Shown here: piece after piece, positions 1 to 14,300 of the stretch
Layout of the letters: every line of letters starts with the position of its first letter
How positions within the stretch are numbered: position 1 is the first letter of the stretch
Assembly (NCBI GenBank): GCA_023333565.1
Contig: JAJKFH010002273.1
Location: 1,612,001 to 1,676,000, forward strand
Reading direction: 5' to 3'
DNA length: 64,000 nt
DNA from: Puffinus mauretanicus
Lineage: Eukaryota > Chordata > Aves > Procellariiformes > Procellariidae
Program-made: the position numbers and the translations under genes
Notes under the pieces: generated by a model
Told to the model about the DNA's origin: nothing
Databases searched by the model: none
The model's input: the letters and a program-made list of their open reading frames with translations, nothing else

Positions 1-3000
1 GAGAGTTGTGGGCATGGCGTTATGTCAGCGAGCAGGAAGGAACGGGAAGGATTTTACCTGCCTGTGGCAAAGATAACCGAAATGCCTCCTAGGCACTGTG
101 CCAGCATCCTTCAAAAGCACCGCTTCGACTGCACCTTTAAACTGGGCAGCTTGTGCTGTTCACTGTGCCAAATAAAAATTCTCTTGGTTTCTTTTCAGAC
201 AGTTTTTGAATCATGGTGAAGCCAAAAAAAAAAAAGTCTCTAATAAGTGCTATTTTTTCCACTCACCACTAACACAAAAATGCTGAACAGATTGAAGGCG
301 GGGGGATGGGGAGGGAAGAGGGATGAGTGAGGAGGAGTTCCATTGTGCTGAAACCAATTATAGAGGTCTCAGCCCAAAAAAAGACTCTTTCAGAAAGTCA
401 CAAACAAATGAGAACAGAAGACTGTGATAAATCGTGGCACAGCTTTAACAGCCGTGCATCTCTTGTTCCCCCAAAAGCTATAATAATAAGCAAATTGTAA
501 TGGGTCATATCCCTCTGAGGACCGTAAATTCAATCAGTATTTGAATATGCTGCATCTTCACTGTGTTAGATTGTTTTTCTAGGAATGAATTACAATTTTC
601 TTTATTTAAAAAAAACCTGCAAAAACATACGACTTTTAAAAATGTATTCTCTTTCTGATACCCTAATATAGTATTGACAAAACATGCTTACAGCTTGGTG
701 TTTGAAACAAAACAAAGCATCATCTGGAAATAGGGCCTGCTCTGTGGAATATGAATTCATCCGCCTCCTCCAATTTTGAAATCTTAACAGCCTCACACCA
801 CATTCAGGTTGTTCTCTTGTATTTCTCTGCATATTCAAGCATCTTTATACTCACAGAGCATTACATCTCTTTTGCCCCCTTGAACATGTTTGCTCAATAT
901 GTTTTTCCCACAGCATATCCTTCACAAGTGTTTTCAGAAACCACCACATGGGAAACGCTGCAGAACCTCCACTTTGTCGAGCACAAGAGGGAAAATAAAC
1001 AGCTGATAATCATTAGGATGTGGGAGCTGAAGGCATATATGACATAAGTATGTCATACATACTTTGATTAAAAAATGTTTAAATGGCTAACCGGAGTGGA
1101 TAAATCTGTCCTGAAAATTATTTGGTGATACCTATCAGAGGCGATCGCAACATACAAGTTACAATGTGGTGTTTTCTTGACTATATCTCAAGGCAGTTTG
1201 GAAGACAGATTATGTCACCACTCCGTTTCTGGTTGCCATTATTCATGCTTCTATTGAATTCCATCTATTTCTGTTCTCATCATTGTTCAAAAATACTGGA
1301 TTGTGCCACCACAGTTGGGAATCAGTAAGGAGGAGCATGCCAGTTCTAAAAAAGGAAAGCTTTTTGCTTTCACAAAAAGGCTTTGTTAATTACTGCTACA
1401 CAAGGAGGGAAATGACAAAACTCCATACTTTTCCATTTAAATGTTTGTAAAAGTGATTTTGTTTAAATTTCACTGAGTGTAGCAGGAAATGTTAAAGCTG
1501 AAAGAGACCAGACAGAACATACTAATGTCCTTTGGGGTGGGAGTGAGAGAGGGAAAGGGCCTGAGGATTATATTTTCTTTATTTATACTCTTTCCTTTCC
1601 ACTAGAGAATTGTGAACTTTTAAAGCTTGTAAAAAAAAGTATTGATTTGGCAGCCCTGAAGACAGAAGTCTTCTTTTTATATAGAGAGCCAGCATAACAT
1701 AAGCAGTCACAGTACCAAACCCCTGTTCACTGCTGGTCTGGGGACAAAGGGAACAATTACGGAGCCAGGCCAACACCTATGCAAGATGCCTCCTTGCATA
1801 CATTTGGCTCACTGTTTCAGAGCACTCTTACACCAGGATACATCTCACCTAACTTTTGGTATTTAATTTGAGGCACCCTATTTACTTACCCTATGCAGGT
1901 GATAGCTAAAGAGAGATTCTTCTAGAGCATAAGTGAAATCTCAAATGGATTCTTCACTGGAGATAGAAAAACTGCAGGACGCTTACACTCCTAACTTGGA
2001 TTCTTCAGTTATTTGCCCAAAATTAGGTGGATGAATCTAGATCTTAGCACATCCATACAAGGAAGTGGTGTTGAGTAGCGACTTTTAATACTTTTAATTC
2101 ACATGCTAGTTCACAGTGCATTCATTTCCTCATATAGACAAGATATAACTCACAAATGGGACTGTTGTTTATTAGGATGAATGAGTAAGATTTTGCTGTA
2201 GCTATACAAGATAATTTCTGGAAACTGTATTACTCCACTATCAAATAATTCATTCTCTGTACACAAAAATAACATGCCTAAAGTAAAAGACCTTAGCTTT
2301 TTTCTATAGAAGCAGGGTTGGCTGTGGCAGTAAAATTAAGTTTGTATTTGACGAATCCTAAGAATACTATTTATTTATTAGTGGAAATAATAATACTTGT
2401 TTTGGCAATCAATATTGACCTAATAAAACACAGATGTGTGAATGTAGCTATATTTGCATTCATGCAGGGATATGCAATTTATAGTCACCTAGGGGCTCCC
2501 TGAATCCACAGCGAGCCACAGGCATTGGCTCCACGCTCAGCAAAGCCACGGAAGCTTTTCTGTTCGGACTTCAGCTTCAGAGAGGGAAATGGGCATGTAG
2601 CTTTCATATAATTAATTTCCCTTTCTCTGCATCATCACTTTTTTGCTTGATTCATGAGAATCCGAAACCAATCTCTTGTGGCCAACTAACTTTTCTTTTT
2701 AGGTCAGAAATTATACTGCTAATATTAAGATTAATTTTCTCTACTGAAGCCAGGAAAATAGATTTTCCCTTAGCCTTCCCTATTGAAAGTGGTCTCTCCT
2801 CCAGAAGGTAACCAAACATTATGTCATATACCAAACCACCAACAAAATCTATCTATGCCCTTTTGTACTGGAGCTGTCTATATCCTGGTACAAGCCAGAG
2901 GAATCCCAGGGTAACTCTAATTTATGCCAAGTTCCCATGTCTCAAGGGGAGTGTTCTGGCAGCCAATGAACGTGACCTTGCTCCAGCCACATTCATTCTC

Positions 3001-3390
3001 CTTTCACCAAATATTTACTTCTGCTCCACTACGCCAGGGCCTGCAAGTACGAGTCTTTAGAAACATCATGTCACTTGATTTCTACACCTATGACATCTTC
3101 TGGTGTTAGTTTGCTCCAGATAGATGTAAGCCAATCTGGTGCCATAAGAGCACTTCAAAGCAAATTCGACTGGGTTTGTAGTTCTTTAAGACTTTTTATC
3201 CCACGTGGCAGCTAAACAATAGGTGTTTCCCACCTGTTCTGCAGGTTCATCCTACAGCTTTTGCATGGATTGAATAACCTACCCTTGCCTGCAAAATTTT
3301 AGAACAAATATCGTATTTTTCATTAGTTTATTGCATTAGATCATGTTTGCGTGTTTCCTCTTTTCTTCAAACACCAACAGACTCCAAATC

Positions 3391-3463
3391 TCTGTTTTGT
3401 TTTGTTCTGTTTTATTTTCTTCTGGTTTGTTTTGTTCTGCTTTGTTGTGTTCTGTTTTGTTTG
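3391..3463. repeat. T/G-rich low-complexity tract (TTTTGTTCTG-like units)
   Basis: Imperfect repeats of TTTTGTTCTG and TTTTGT fill about 70 bp. There are no coding features. Similar T/G-rich tracts occur at 32490-32535 and 49341-49407, and the A/C-rich tract at 44770-44846 is the same kind of sequence on the other strand. Confidence 0.7.
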
Positions 3464-6400
3464 AGGTTGTAGTTAATTAAATGCTGGCATCACTAACACA
3501 TTGCTATCTTAGGTATATATCTTGGAGTCATCTTTGAAAGTAAGTTGCATTCCGTAAGAACAGGTTTGGTTCAAAATACCGTGGGGAAAAAATGAGAGCA
3601 ATTGGCTTGGGCTTGAATTGAAGCCGCAGTTTCTAGGAAAAATCTAATCTATCAGTCTGGCTGCTTAAAGAAATCCTTGAATATTGATCCTGTAGAACTT
3701 GGTTTAATTCCTTAGAAATTCTTGAGCAAAATTGTTTATTTGATTTTCTAGAGCAGGACTGAGTTACTGGTTTTGTATGAACTTTTGGTTCTCAGCAAAT
3801 GTTTGTTGCCAAGCAAAACCCCATTGCCTGTAAAATGCCATGCGTAGTTTATCTTTTTGCCAAATACCTAAATCTGTATCACATGATTCTAGTATAGCTC
3901 AGAATGAAACTTATTATAGCTGTTTATTCCTGATTTTTTTCCTCCTTAAACCATGTTATTTAATTGACTTCATTGACCATCTTGTGCCATCATGTGCAAA
4001 GTGAGCAACAATTTAATAAAATGGGTCATGAATTTGGCTCATGACATACAGGTGTAAAGCTAGCGTCTCAGCATGAGTTCTCACCTTGCTGGCTAATCTC
4101 AGGAGGCGCATCAATATATGTTAAAGCAGGTTTGCTTCACAGCAGAGCTTTCCACATAAAGAGTTAGCGCTGCACAAATGATTCTAGAGAGAGAAAGCCC
4201 CAAAGTACTAAAAGTAGAGTTAGTTTAATGCTTCCAGATTAACTACCATGTGCATTTCTCATGGATTCAATCTGATCAGCCTGGTTTTGATTTGGTTATA
4301 TGAGTAAATATCTGTGATTTCTCAGGAGACCATAAAGTACATTCATTCACAAAGAGACAACAGCATGCTAGTGTGCTTCGAAACATGCAGCTGCATTTTG
4401 GGCTTGCATATGCAAGAATTACTTATGGTCCATTTATTTTTTGATATGAAGTACTAATATACATACAAAGAATATCTGTGCTGCTTTGTCCTATGCTACT
4501 GCAGCAAAAAGCAACTAACTGCAGCTTTTGAACATGTCCTTTGCCCTGAGTATCTCATTAACGCTTCAACCTTAGTTGCACTGTATCTTCTTAATTTTTA
4601 ATGCAAAAATTCAGAGTGAAGTAGAAAGGAAAAGGAAAGTGAAGAAGGATAAAAAGAAAGCAAAAGGATATTCAGTTACCAATACGGATATATACACATC
4701 CAGATTTTATATGGTATCTAGATACCTACAGGAAAGGAGACAACAGTAAAATACAAATGTTCATATAGCCTGTCATGAGTGCATTGACAAGTGCAGTCAT
4801 CAGATTGATGCAGAGACAAACATTGACAAAGCCTAAACCGAAAAAGATTTATACTTTTTATGCCCACATGTAGGTAATGTGGTATGTAGCTAATAAAGAA
4901 AACATTTTTGGTTGGACAATGGAAAGCCGTTGAGTTCATATGTTCATAAAGGAGCATACATAGGGCTCCTTTAATTACTTCAAGTCCTTCGTCCCTCTAA
5001 AAGGTATTTCTGATTTTCTTCTATTGTTTTAGGGTCTACGTCTTTGTGCTTGCACCATGCATCCATTTTAATATATAGCATTATTTTTACAATTTTGTTT
5101 TCCTCAGTTATAGCAGAGTTTCACTCGTAATATATAATAAACAGCCAAAGGCCCAAATTACATAAAATAAAACATTAACATTTCCTAAAAATACGAAAAC
5201 TAGAACATTCCTGAAGTAAAGATTATTGGTTTATTCTACTCTCACTTCAGGAATTTCACCAACTTCAGGAGTTTATCCCTAAACGTTAAAAAATATGTCA
5301 ACGATTTTGATTTGCATTTGCTACTCATCCTTAGACAAGTCAACAATAATTTTAGTATTTTTTTGTATCAGTCAGTACATATGCACTGTGTATGTACACC
5401 GTATAGTAAGAAGGGGGAAAAAAGCCTTGAAAGCCCCACAGTTCATTAAAGATGCATCAGGCTTTATTATTATTCAAAAAAGAGAAAAAAAAAAAGAAAA
5501 ATGGGTGAAGAGGCCATCCTCTGCAGCGTGATAGAAGCTAGGCTCCTATAAAACAAGCCAAAGAATTAGTTCCTTCACCAAGGAATGACATGAAACCCTA
5601 GCCACGGTAGCTGTAAAAACAGTTAAAGGTCTTCTTTGTGCTCATTAGCACCACTGTGCTGGTATTCTGTGTTGGCAGCTTTTGGTTCTGCTGAGGCAGT
5701 CCTAAAGAAAGTTGTTACCAGCCTATATTCTACAGTTCACAGGCTCTCAAAAAGGACACATTAAAACAGCTAGAATCCCCAGGGCAAGTGGGGAGATTAA
5801 GTAGCCCTCTCCCTCGACAGAAGCCCCCGCAGACAAAGCTTGGCATTGTGCATTCAGCACACTATCTCTTTCCAGCACTGAACTTTACTATTGTCCTCCC
5901 GGATCCCAGTTTACAAAGTGTTTGGGGGACTTTGCGTAACGGTTCACTGGCACCACCGTTGACAGCCATCTGAGTGTGGGAACTTTTTTAAAGGACGTGA
6001 TGCCCCCCAAATCACTGGCCTATTCTATCAGTCCTTAAGCAGACGCCAGCGGCAGTGTTTTAGTGTGTGTGTGTGGGGGTTGCTTCGGAGTTTTCTTCGA
6101 GTCTCATCTTTCACAAGAATACAAATTCAGGCAGGGAAAGCAAACATGGATTATTTGTTTCCCAAAGGATCAGGCTTTTTCAGAAGTTTTAACTGTTGCA
6201 CTGTGCTACAGAAGCTATCATCGCAAAGACCACAAGGTGCCTTGGAGGACTTCCAGAGTTTTGGGGGGATATTAAAAACAAACTGTTGGGGAAAAAAAAT
6301 CAGTGCAGTATTAAAGTGCTGCTGTTGCAGTTATAGCAGACACGAGAAGGATTCACTAACTACCCTGTTTATTTCCTTTTGCTTATGTGCTGAAATTTTT

Positions 6401-9400
6401 CAAAATTATTTGTAGTTAATTTGAATAAAGAATAGTAAAAAGATCAAATCTGATCCTAAGGCCCATTCCTTTTGATATGCTGGTTTTGACCGAAGACTTA
6501 AAGAGGACCTGGTATGAGAGAAGCAGCCTTCCAGGAAATACCAAATTTGGAAAGAATACTTCAGCTGAATCTTGGATTTCATTTTCAGCTTGTTTTCTAT
6601 TCCAAACAGACTTACCAGATTTTTTTTCCAGACTCTACGAATGTTAGCATTGGCGCCTGGAAAACGGAAGAGGCTCAACTCTGGGCAAAAGCATGTTTAG
6701 AAGCAGAGTAAGTTCTGGCGAGGGGCACGAGCTTCCCCCTTCCTCCACCTGCTCCTCTGAGGAGCTCCACCGGTGGCTGAGGGAACAGAAAGAGGAGCCA
6801 CGGTAGAGAAGTCCAGAAGGCGCAGAGCATGGTCCCTGTGAGGAGAGGTGTGCAGTAGAAGTGCTGGTGGAGCAGGAGGGAACGGACATTGGCTTGGGGT
6901 TCTCTGAGGGAGGTAGAAAATACAGTAGAAAGGAGATGGTGGTAGAAGACCAGGGACAGTGTGGAAAGGTTTGGTAGGAAGCTGAAGTCAATGTTAAAAA
7001 CCCAAGGTGTGAGATGTCCTGCTCTTCAGTTACCCACTTGCCTGACACGTTCACGGCTGTGCACTGGTGGTATTAGGTCTAAACTGGAGAGAAACTGTGT
7101 TTTTGCACGGTTTGTGTTTAGAGTACGGTGGATGGAAAAAGACTGTGTGTTGACAGGTACATTGATTTTTACTGTGAAAAACACTGTGATCACAGTGGTG
7201 TTAAATGAGATTCATATTTATGACTGAGAAAGGGAGGGGAAAAAAGGAAAGATTTTCTATACTTGATGACTATGAAGACAAATGATGAGATCTCATATTT
7301 TTCTTTGATAACTGATTCCTTGAGATGAGAGAAAAGCAGTTATTCGATACACCTGGACTTGGGTACGTATTTTTTCTATTCCATGTAAGCAAAAATTAAA
7401 GTACACGGCGGAAGATTGAAACTAGTATAAGATCAGTAAATTGAGTAAGGACCTCAAAGGGTGATGCTGAAGGGAGAACTATAGAAATATTGAAGTAAAG
7501 TTACAGTGGAATCTTTCAAATATTTGTCTTTGCTCTGCCCTAGATCACTAGTTTTCCTAACCATCCTTGTACGAGAACATGATGTATGGTAAGATTTGGA
7601 GATATCATAAATACAGAAGAATATCAGAACATCATTTAGGGAAAGCTGTATTGACCATAAGGACTAGCAAAGCTGAAGTTGGACTGAGTAGGTGAAGAAC
7701 AAGGTCATAAACTAAGGGACTTCGATTATCTACCACAAATTTGGGAATTCATGATTGCGAAATGATAAAGGAAAAACACCTGAGTGTACACATCAATCAC
7801 AAAAGGACAACTGGTAAATAGTGATGCAGGTTTGCTCCCAAAAGCATTCATCAGGAGATATTAATCAGGGAAAGAGAAGGTAACGATCAAACATAAAGAT
7901 GATGTTGGCACAATGCTAAAAAGGCATAAAGTGGCTCTAAATAAACTTATTAATTAGAAAAAGGCATCTATGCATCAGAGGAGTAAAATTCTGGCACAGC
8001 CTTCCAATAGGGGATAGCTGGTGAAAAATCAAACTTAAAATGTAATTCCTTTGCAGGAAAGTTAATGTGTGAAATGGGAGTTAATGTTTAGCAAAACAAT
8101 TTTTCCTCTGAAACGGTGATTTATCAAAATCAAAACATTTCAGATGAATGAAAAAAATCAGTTAAAAAGAGAAAATAAAAAATGAAGTGTTTTAATAAGG
8201 TAAGGATTGAGTGAGACATTTAAATTTTCCTTTTTTTAAACACTTCTCATAGAACTTATTATGTACTTTAGTAGTAAAGACAAAATTGGAGAATGTCCTC
8301 TTCAGCAAGCAAATACTTCAGGCTTTGTATATTCTTTTTATTTGGTTCCTGAATAGGAAAAAACTATAGAGGTGCAAAGTTCCCTATGAAGCCATGAGTA
8401 CAATTTCCACGCACCCCTAGTAAATTCTGCTACAAGCAGCAGGTTTGCGGATGGCGATTCTGCTAGAAGCAGTCAGAGCAGGGGGACTACTCTCTGGCCT
8501 CGGTCCAGCTTGCCGCAGATTCCTAAATGAATAGATGCTGTGGTATTTGGGGAAAAATAGTACATCGCTATTAAGAGCATGCAATGCACTGGAGAGCACT
8601 AGCCGACTGCCTGCTTTGGGGGAGAGCTGACTCAAAGCAGCCATTTTAAGGCAGGTGGTGTTATTGTGGACACAAGGAAAACCACCAAATGAATGCTTGC
8701 TCTCTTGATAGTCTGAATCAAAGGGTCTGTTATAAGACTCCCCAGGCATCTAGCCATTATGTCCACGGCCTTAGCAAATTTTTAGTCTGTAAATCCTGTG
8801 TAAACTCACGACTACAGGACAATAATAGGAATTCTGCAGTTTATAAATAAACTGTTCTTCAGAGGTTATTGTTTATTAATATAACATATTAGTGGTATGG
8901 AAAAGTAACCTAGTCCTCTTCTATAGATACTCTATCTTCTTTTGTACATGTTCCTGTGAGGGTATATTTATTTATAGGCTCATAAATAAAAGCTTAAACT
9001 GGTATTAGTTAGAAAATATGTCACCTCTGATCTTGAAACTAATTGGTTTGTATGAACTCTGTTTAATTTGCATAATTTCCTCAGCATGATGTCTTTACTC
9101 CTCTTTCATTTTAAAGGGAAAAAAGTCTTTATTTCAATACTGAATCAAGAGTTTTAAAAAATAAGCCTTCCAGTGATTATAGGTTAGGTGTAACGTTTCA
9201 TCTTGTAGTAAATGGATATATTTATGTCATGTACTTTGAGACTTGGAATTCAGTCAGAGACTGAAAATATTATTCATAGGCATGGATCCTCGTTAAATAA
9301 GCGTTACCTTTGCTTTACCCCTTCCACACTGGGGATGTACAGCAAAATGTACATTCTAGTGAGTCCTTACTTCCCTGTGGCAATTACTGGAGAAAACCTG

Positions 9401-11244
9401 ACTGCAGAGCCTGTTTCACCCCACAGTAAGTCCCTGACTGGGTTCCCCCACATCAAATGAGAGGTAAGCTCAGCTCCCTCCTTTCAGCTGCCTAAATCTT
9501 TCATATGCAGCATCTAAGAAGATGACTCCAACCAAACAAAATAAGCTATTTGTTGCGTTTGCACTATTTCTCAGTAGCCTGTAGCTGGTGCCAAAGCAGC
9601 TTTTTAAGTCATCGATAATTTCAGACCTCCTATTTTTGGCTAGCAGTAGGACTTAGCAGTTCTGCTTAGCAGTAGCACTTTTCATTTAAAGTAGCTTTAG
9701 AAGAACTAATACTTTAAAACGTGAGGTTTAGGAAGCAAAATGTATGTAGCCCCAAACTCTCAGCTGCTTTTTATCACTTTACCTTAAAGTGTATTGACAT
9801 GTTCAAGCACTAATACATGTGTATATTTTCTTTCCAGGACTCGCCACAAAATGGTGGTACAAATAACGAGTGAGTGTAATTCTGTTCCACATGGAAGTGG
9901 AGAGAAGTTATGCAACAGCACACCCATTTCTTTTACAAGGAAGCAGGGTGACAAGAGTGGCATTGCTTGTTAGCTAACTGAAACTTTGGTTTTAGCTCTG
10001 TTCTTAATATTAGCTACTATTAAGTCCATGACGACCACAGTGCACATCCGAAGAAATAAGAGGCTGAGAGTTGCTGAACAGCTCTCCTGTGTCTCGTTAG
10101 CTCAAATGTGAAATATCGCTCTCGTTCATTGTTGGAATATAAGCCATAAGACCTGTTGTCATGTGGTCCTAATATGAACATGCCTTGGTTTACCTGAAGG
10201 AATAAAAAATGTAAGTGGACTATTAGGCTTGTATGCAAATTGCAATTCAACTTTATATATGTAGATGATGATGTAAAATTTGATTGGAGTTTAAGGAGGT
10301 AAACTGTGATCTCTTAGGTCTAATCCCAGCCCTGAAACAATCCTTTTTTTACTGTCTGACACAATGGATTAAGCCACTGGGTAAAATTCTTTCTATTTAT
10401 ACAACCTACCTGCTTCACTGAGATTGTGAGAAAAGCAGATTAGGAAACTGCAGAAAAGAATGAAGTAAATAGGAAGTATTACCACTGTAATTTTGGAATA
10501 TGAATAGAAAGTATAACAGATGAGTGTACCAGAAGAGAGAAAAATGACCGATTCCTCCTTTGGTATCACCTCTTGTTAGGTGGAGGGAAAAATTTACACC
10601 ATAGGTAGTGCAAAGAAAGTGCTCACCCACACGCCTCTGCTTCAAGGGAAAATCTTTGACAGGGCTAAGTTAAAAATGGCCAATATGCCATGAATTTGGG
10701 ATTAAATTACATTGATATCAACTGAAATCAGCACACTTAAAGTGAAAAGATCATGCAGGAATACAGCCAAACAGAAATTGGACGGACATTTATAAAAGTA
10801 CACATGCTTTGAATGTCTGGTGTTAGCTAATAGGTGTATAGTATTGCTCAGAGTGTAGGGATGTATGGCAAGTCCTGACTTCAGGACAGTTTTTAGAAAT
10901 CTGTTTTGCAATTTGGTATAAAGACAGTTCGGTTTGCCAAATTTCATGTAATCTGACCAGCATGTTGAAATTCAACAAAACAGCAGCAAATCTCAGCATA
11001 AAGAAACTGAGAGTGAACAAATTAAATACTCATTTTACTCATGCGTCCCCTCATGTTGCAGTCCGATCAGAAATTAGGTGTGGCACTAATTTCTGGGGTT
11101 TTGTTCTAGAAAGGTGACAATGAAATCCAAATATCTTGATTTTGGTTTTGCTTTTGCAAAACACAAATCATGTGACATTTATTAATCCCAAAGTAGTACT
11201 ACATAAGCTACCATACACAGCTGAAAAGTAGCTCTGTGACATAC

Positions 11245-11360
11245 TTGTCACTGTGCTAGAACACATGCATGGTGCTGTGATAAACACTCTACAAAGCACT
11301 TGTTAAGACAGCCCTTACCCCTAAGGAATTTACAGCCTGGGAGAGAGAGATAAGATAAGA
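11245..11360. repeat. Possible ancient interspersed-repeat fragment (CR1/L3-like 3' part)
   Basis: The stretch reading ACACTCTACAAAGCACTT, then a segment like 'agacagcccttacccctaag', then GAATTTACAGCCTGGGAGAGA, resembles a motif I associate with old amniote LINE/SINE fragments (chromosome-wide 'gacagtccctgcc...aagagcttacaatc' copies). It is short and diverged, and the assignment is by eye only. Confidence 0.3.
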
Positions 11361-14300
11361 TGCACCTGGTAACCAAGAAGTGATGCTATTTACATTTTTC
11401 TTTTCTGTTTGCTTTCTTTGCCCAATGTTTCACCCCCTGTTTTATAATGAGGTGCTGGATTGGTTGATGTGACACTTGTGGGTCTCTAGGAGGAATTTGA
11501 TTGAAGAAGAGTGGTGGCTGGCACTGGGTTTGGGAAATCATATTTTACAAGATAGGCAGCAGAGAGGAAAATATAAAGACAGTGATGATTGGAGACAATT
11601 CTTAAGGCCCAGTCCCTGTCAAACACCGGACATTTTGACTCCTGCCAAAGAAAATAAAGAGGGGAGTATTCTTCAGAAAGGGATAGGAACTCCTGTATGC
11701 TCAGAGGACGATTTTTTTTTTCTATTCAGATATTTAATGCATAACCCAGTCCTCCTCTCAACAGTGCAGTCTTTTGATGAACAGCAAGTAACTGTCATAA
11801 CACTGGAAGAAGAACTCAGGTGGTGCTGTTGCTAAAGATTTTCATTTACCTTGATAGCATCCAGACTAGATATGAGGCCTTGTTTAAGTTTCCCGAATGT
11901 CATTAGGTTTCTCAGGGTTATTGCTATGCTACTAGACTTGCTGAAGCTATTCTAATCCTTTCCACTTCTCATTAGAGCATTGCTGTCACTTTTTCTCAGC
12001 TTCTGCATCTGCTTGTTCCCCGCTTTCCTTCAATATATTCCATCCGATCTGTCTTCAGTATTACCCCCCCCATTTCCCCCCCCTCACTTTTCCCCTTATC
12101 GCCTTCTGGTAGCATAATACCATCATGTGAAATTCATGGGCAAGTTTTCTGATTCCTTTTGCCCACTCCTACTCCCTTCTCTCAGTAAGCGCTTTGTATG
12201 GCTACACCTTGCAACATCAGCCCAGTCACACCTCGTCTTTTCCAATGTGTTCTTTGCCACTTGCAAAGGTTTTTAGTAGTTTTAACTTGATTATCTTTCT
12301 ATTCTGCAATTAATTTTGTGGGCGATACTGAAAAATAACAGGCTTACAACTCACTGGAAGTGTACCTCACCTGAACCTCTATGTTTTGAGTCAAAAAAGG
12401 TTTGATTTTATCTGAATCAATTTGATTCCTGTTGTCCTCCCCGAGTTTAAAACTATCTTTCCCAATGAGTAATGAAGATAATACCTTTGGTTCTTCCACC
12501 TCTCCTGCTAACAGCCAACTCCCAGAAGAAAGTGGAATAAATTTGAATATACCGCACGGGCTACAATCTTGCAATAAATTCTTAACAGTTGTAATATGTG
12601 AATATACAGTGATAGTCAAGCAGGTAAGGCTGCGGTACCCACCTCAGAAATATTTAGTGTATAGTTCAAGTGTAGTCTGCACAGACTAATAACAACATGC
12701 TTTTATGCTTGGTTACTGTAACACAGTAGATGGCAGTGATTATGAATCAGGTTAAATGTTATCCAGATGCACTACAGCTGTTAGAGTATAATATTTACGA
12801 TAGTTTTGAAATGGTATAATATCTATACCCAGTCTAAAAACCCTTAAACATGCCCTCAAACATGATTAGCAGTAATTTATCTGAATAGAACGTGAACAGA
12901 TAAGCACCTCAATTGACAGTTATACTCAAAGCAAAAAAGAATTTGATTAATACAAAGCGCCTGTACTCTTTAAATCATTTTAAAGATGGCATCTGTTTTC
13001 TTGTGAGATTAAATCTATGTAATATCAGTATTTTACCTCTAGCCTGTGTGTCTAATAATCTCAAAAGTAGTATAAAAGAAGTGCGTAAAGGAATGGATTT
13101 GAAAGAAGAAATAGAAAGACAGCAACACGTATGTTTTCATAACAACATTTTCACCATTTATCCAAAGAGCTTTGGAAGAATTTACTCATGGCTTTGAAAA
13201 CAAGCAGTAATGATAAAACACTTGCTTGGGTGTTAAAACTCAAGAGAGATGTGAAAACAGAGTAAAGCAAGAGGCAACTTTTTGTCATCATCATCTCACT
13301 TCATAAGTACTGTACAGAACATGGCAGAACACAGGGAACTCTTCTGGCTTCCATTGAGAATAGCCAGATTTATTATTATTCTTTTCTTCACTTGCTTAGT
13401 GTCTATGTGTAGCATGTTCGGAGAATAAGACTTGATTTTGATGCTGATATTTTACATAGATTCACTACTATTTCTCTGTCGTCTTCACAAATTCCAAAGG
13501 AAAATGCATCTTCCAAAAAGGGGGCACAAGAAGAAGCAACATTGCCCCTCATAAAGGATCTCCTGCAATTCCAGGGTCATGGAAATAAAAAGTCATCCTA
13601 GAAATTTTTACTAGAAGAATGAATAGTACCATCATGTGCCCTGTTTGCTTTATTAGACTGTTGATGCAACTTTTGCACATTGACAACATTATTTCTATAA
13701 GCCAAGAAGTGATGCAGGTTTATAGAAAAACATGAAAAGATTTCTTCTGTTGATAGACTACTATGAGCCAGCCACCTTAAAGCAAATTTAATTAAGCATT
13801 TTGTTCAAAGGTTCAAAGGGAGTCGAGACCTCTAATAGAGACATTAGGAAAAGATCTTAATTGCACAGAGAGTTCATTATGGTTTCTTTCTGAAATACAA
13901 GAATGGGAAAGTGACAAAGGGGACAAAGAGAGAAGCATACACATTATGTACATGTAACACTCAACGAAAGTCCTTTACTACAGCTTGAGCAATTTCTACT
14001 TGTACTGCAAAACCGCTGGCCAGGGAAATATAGTTGTGTTGTCTGTTTGTCCTTGCATAATAGTAGGAGAAACGTAATGGTGTTAGAAGAAACTGCAGAG
14101 TAATTAGTCTATCCCTTTCTTATAGCCACTTCAGTTTTTAATTAACTTCTCTATGCAAACAGCTGATTTAGAATTTTCTGCAAAAATAAGGAAACTCCTT
14201 GATTCGGATGATTCAATCAGATGACTGATGATTCAGCCAAAACACTCAGATTCAGAGCTCTCAGAAGTTTCACTACTTCGTCACAGACTTTGTCTATAGC

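Noticed and set aside
6644..7054. 136-codon minus-strand ORF, Ser/Pro/Leu-rich
   Set aside because: It has no domain, low-complexity composition and no splice or regulatory context.
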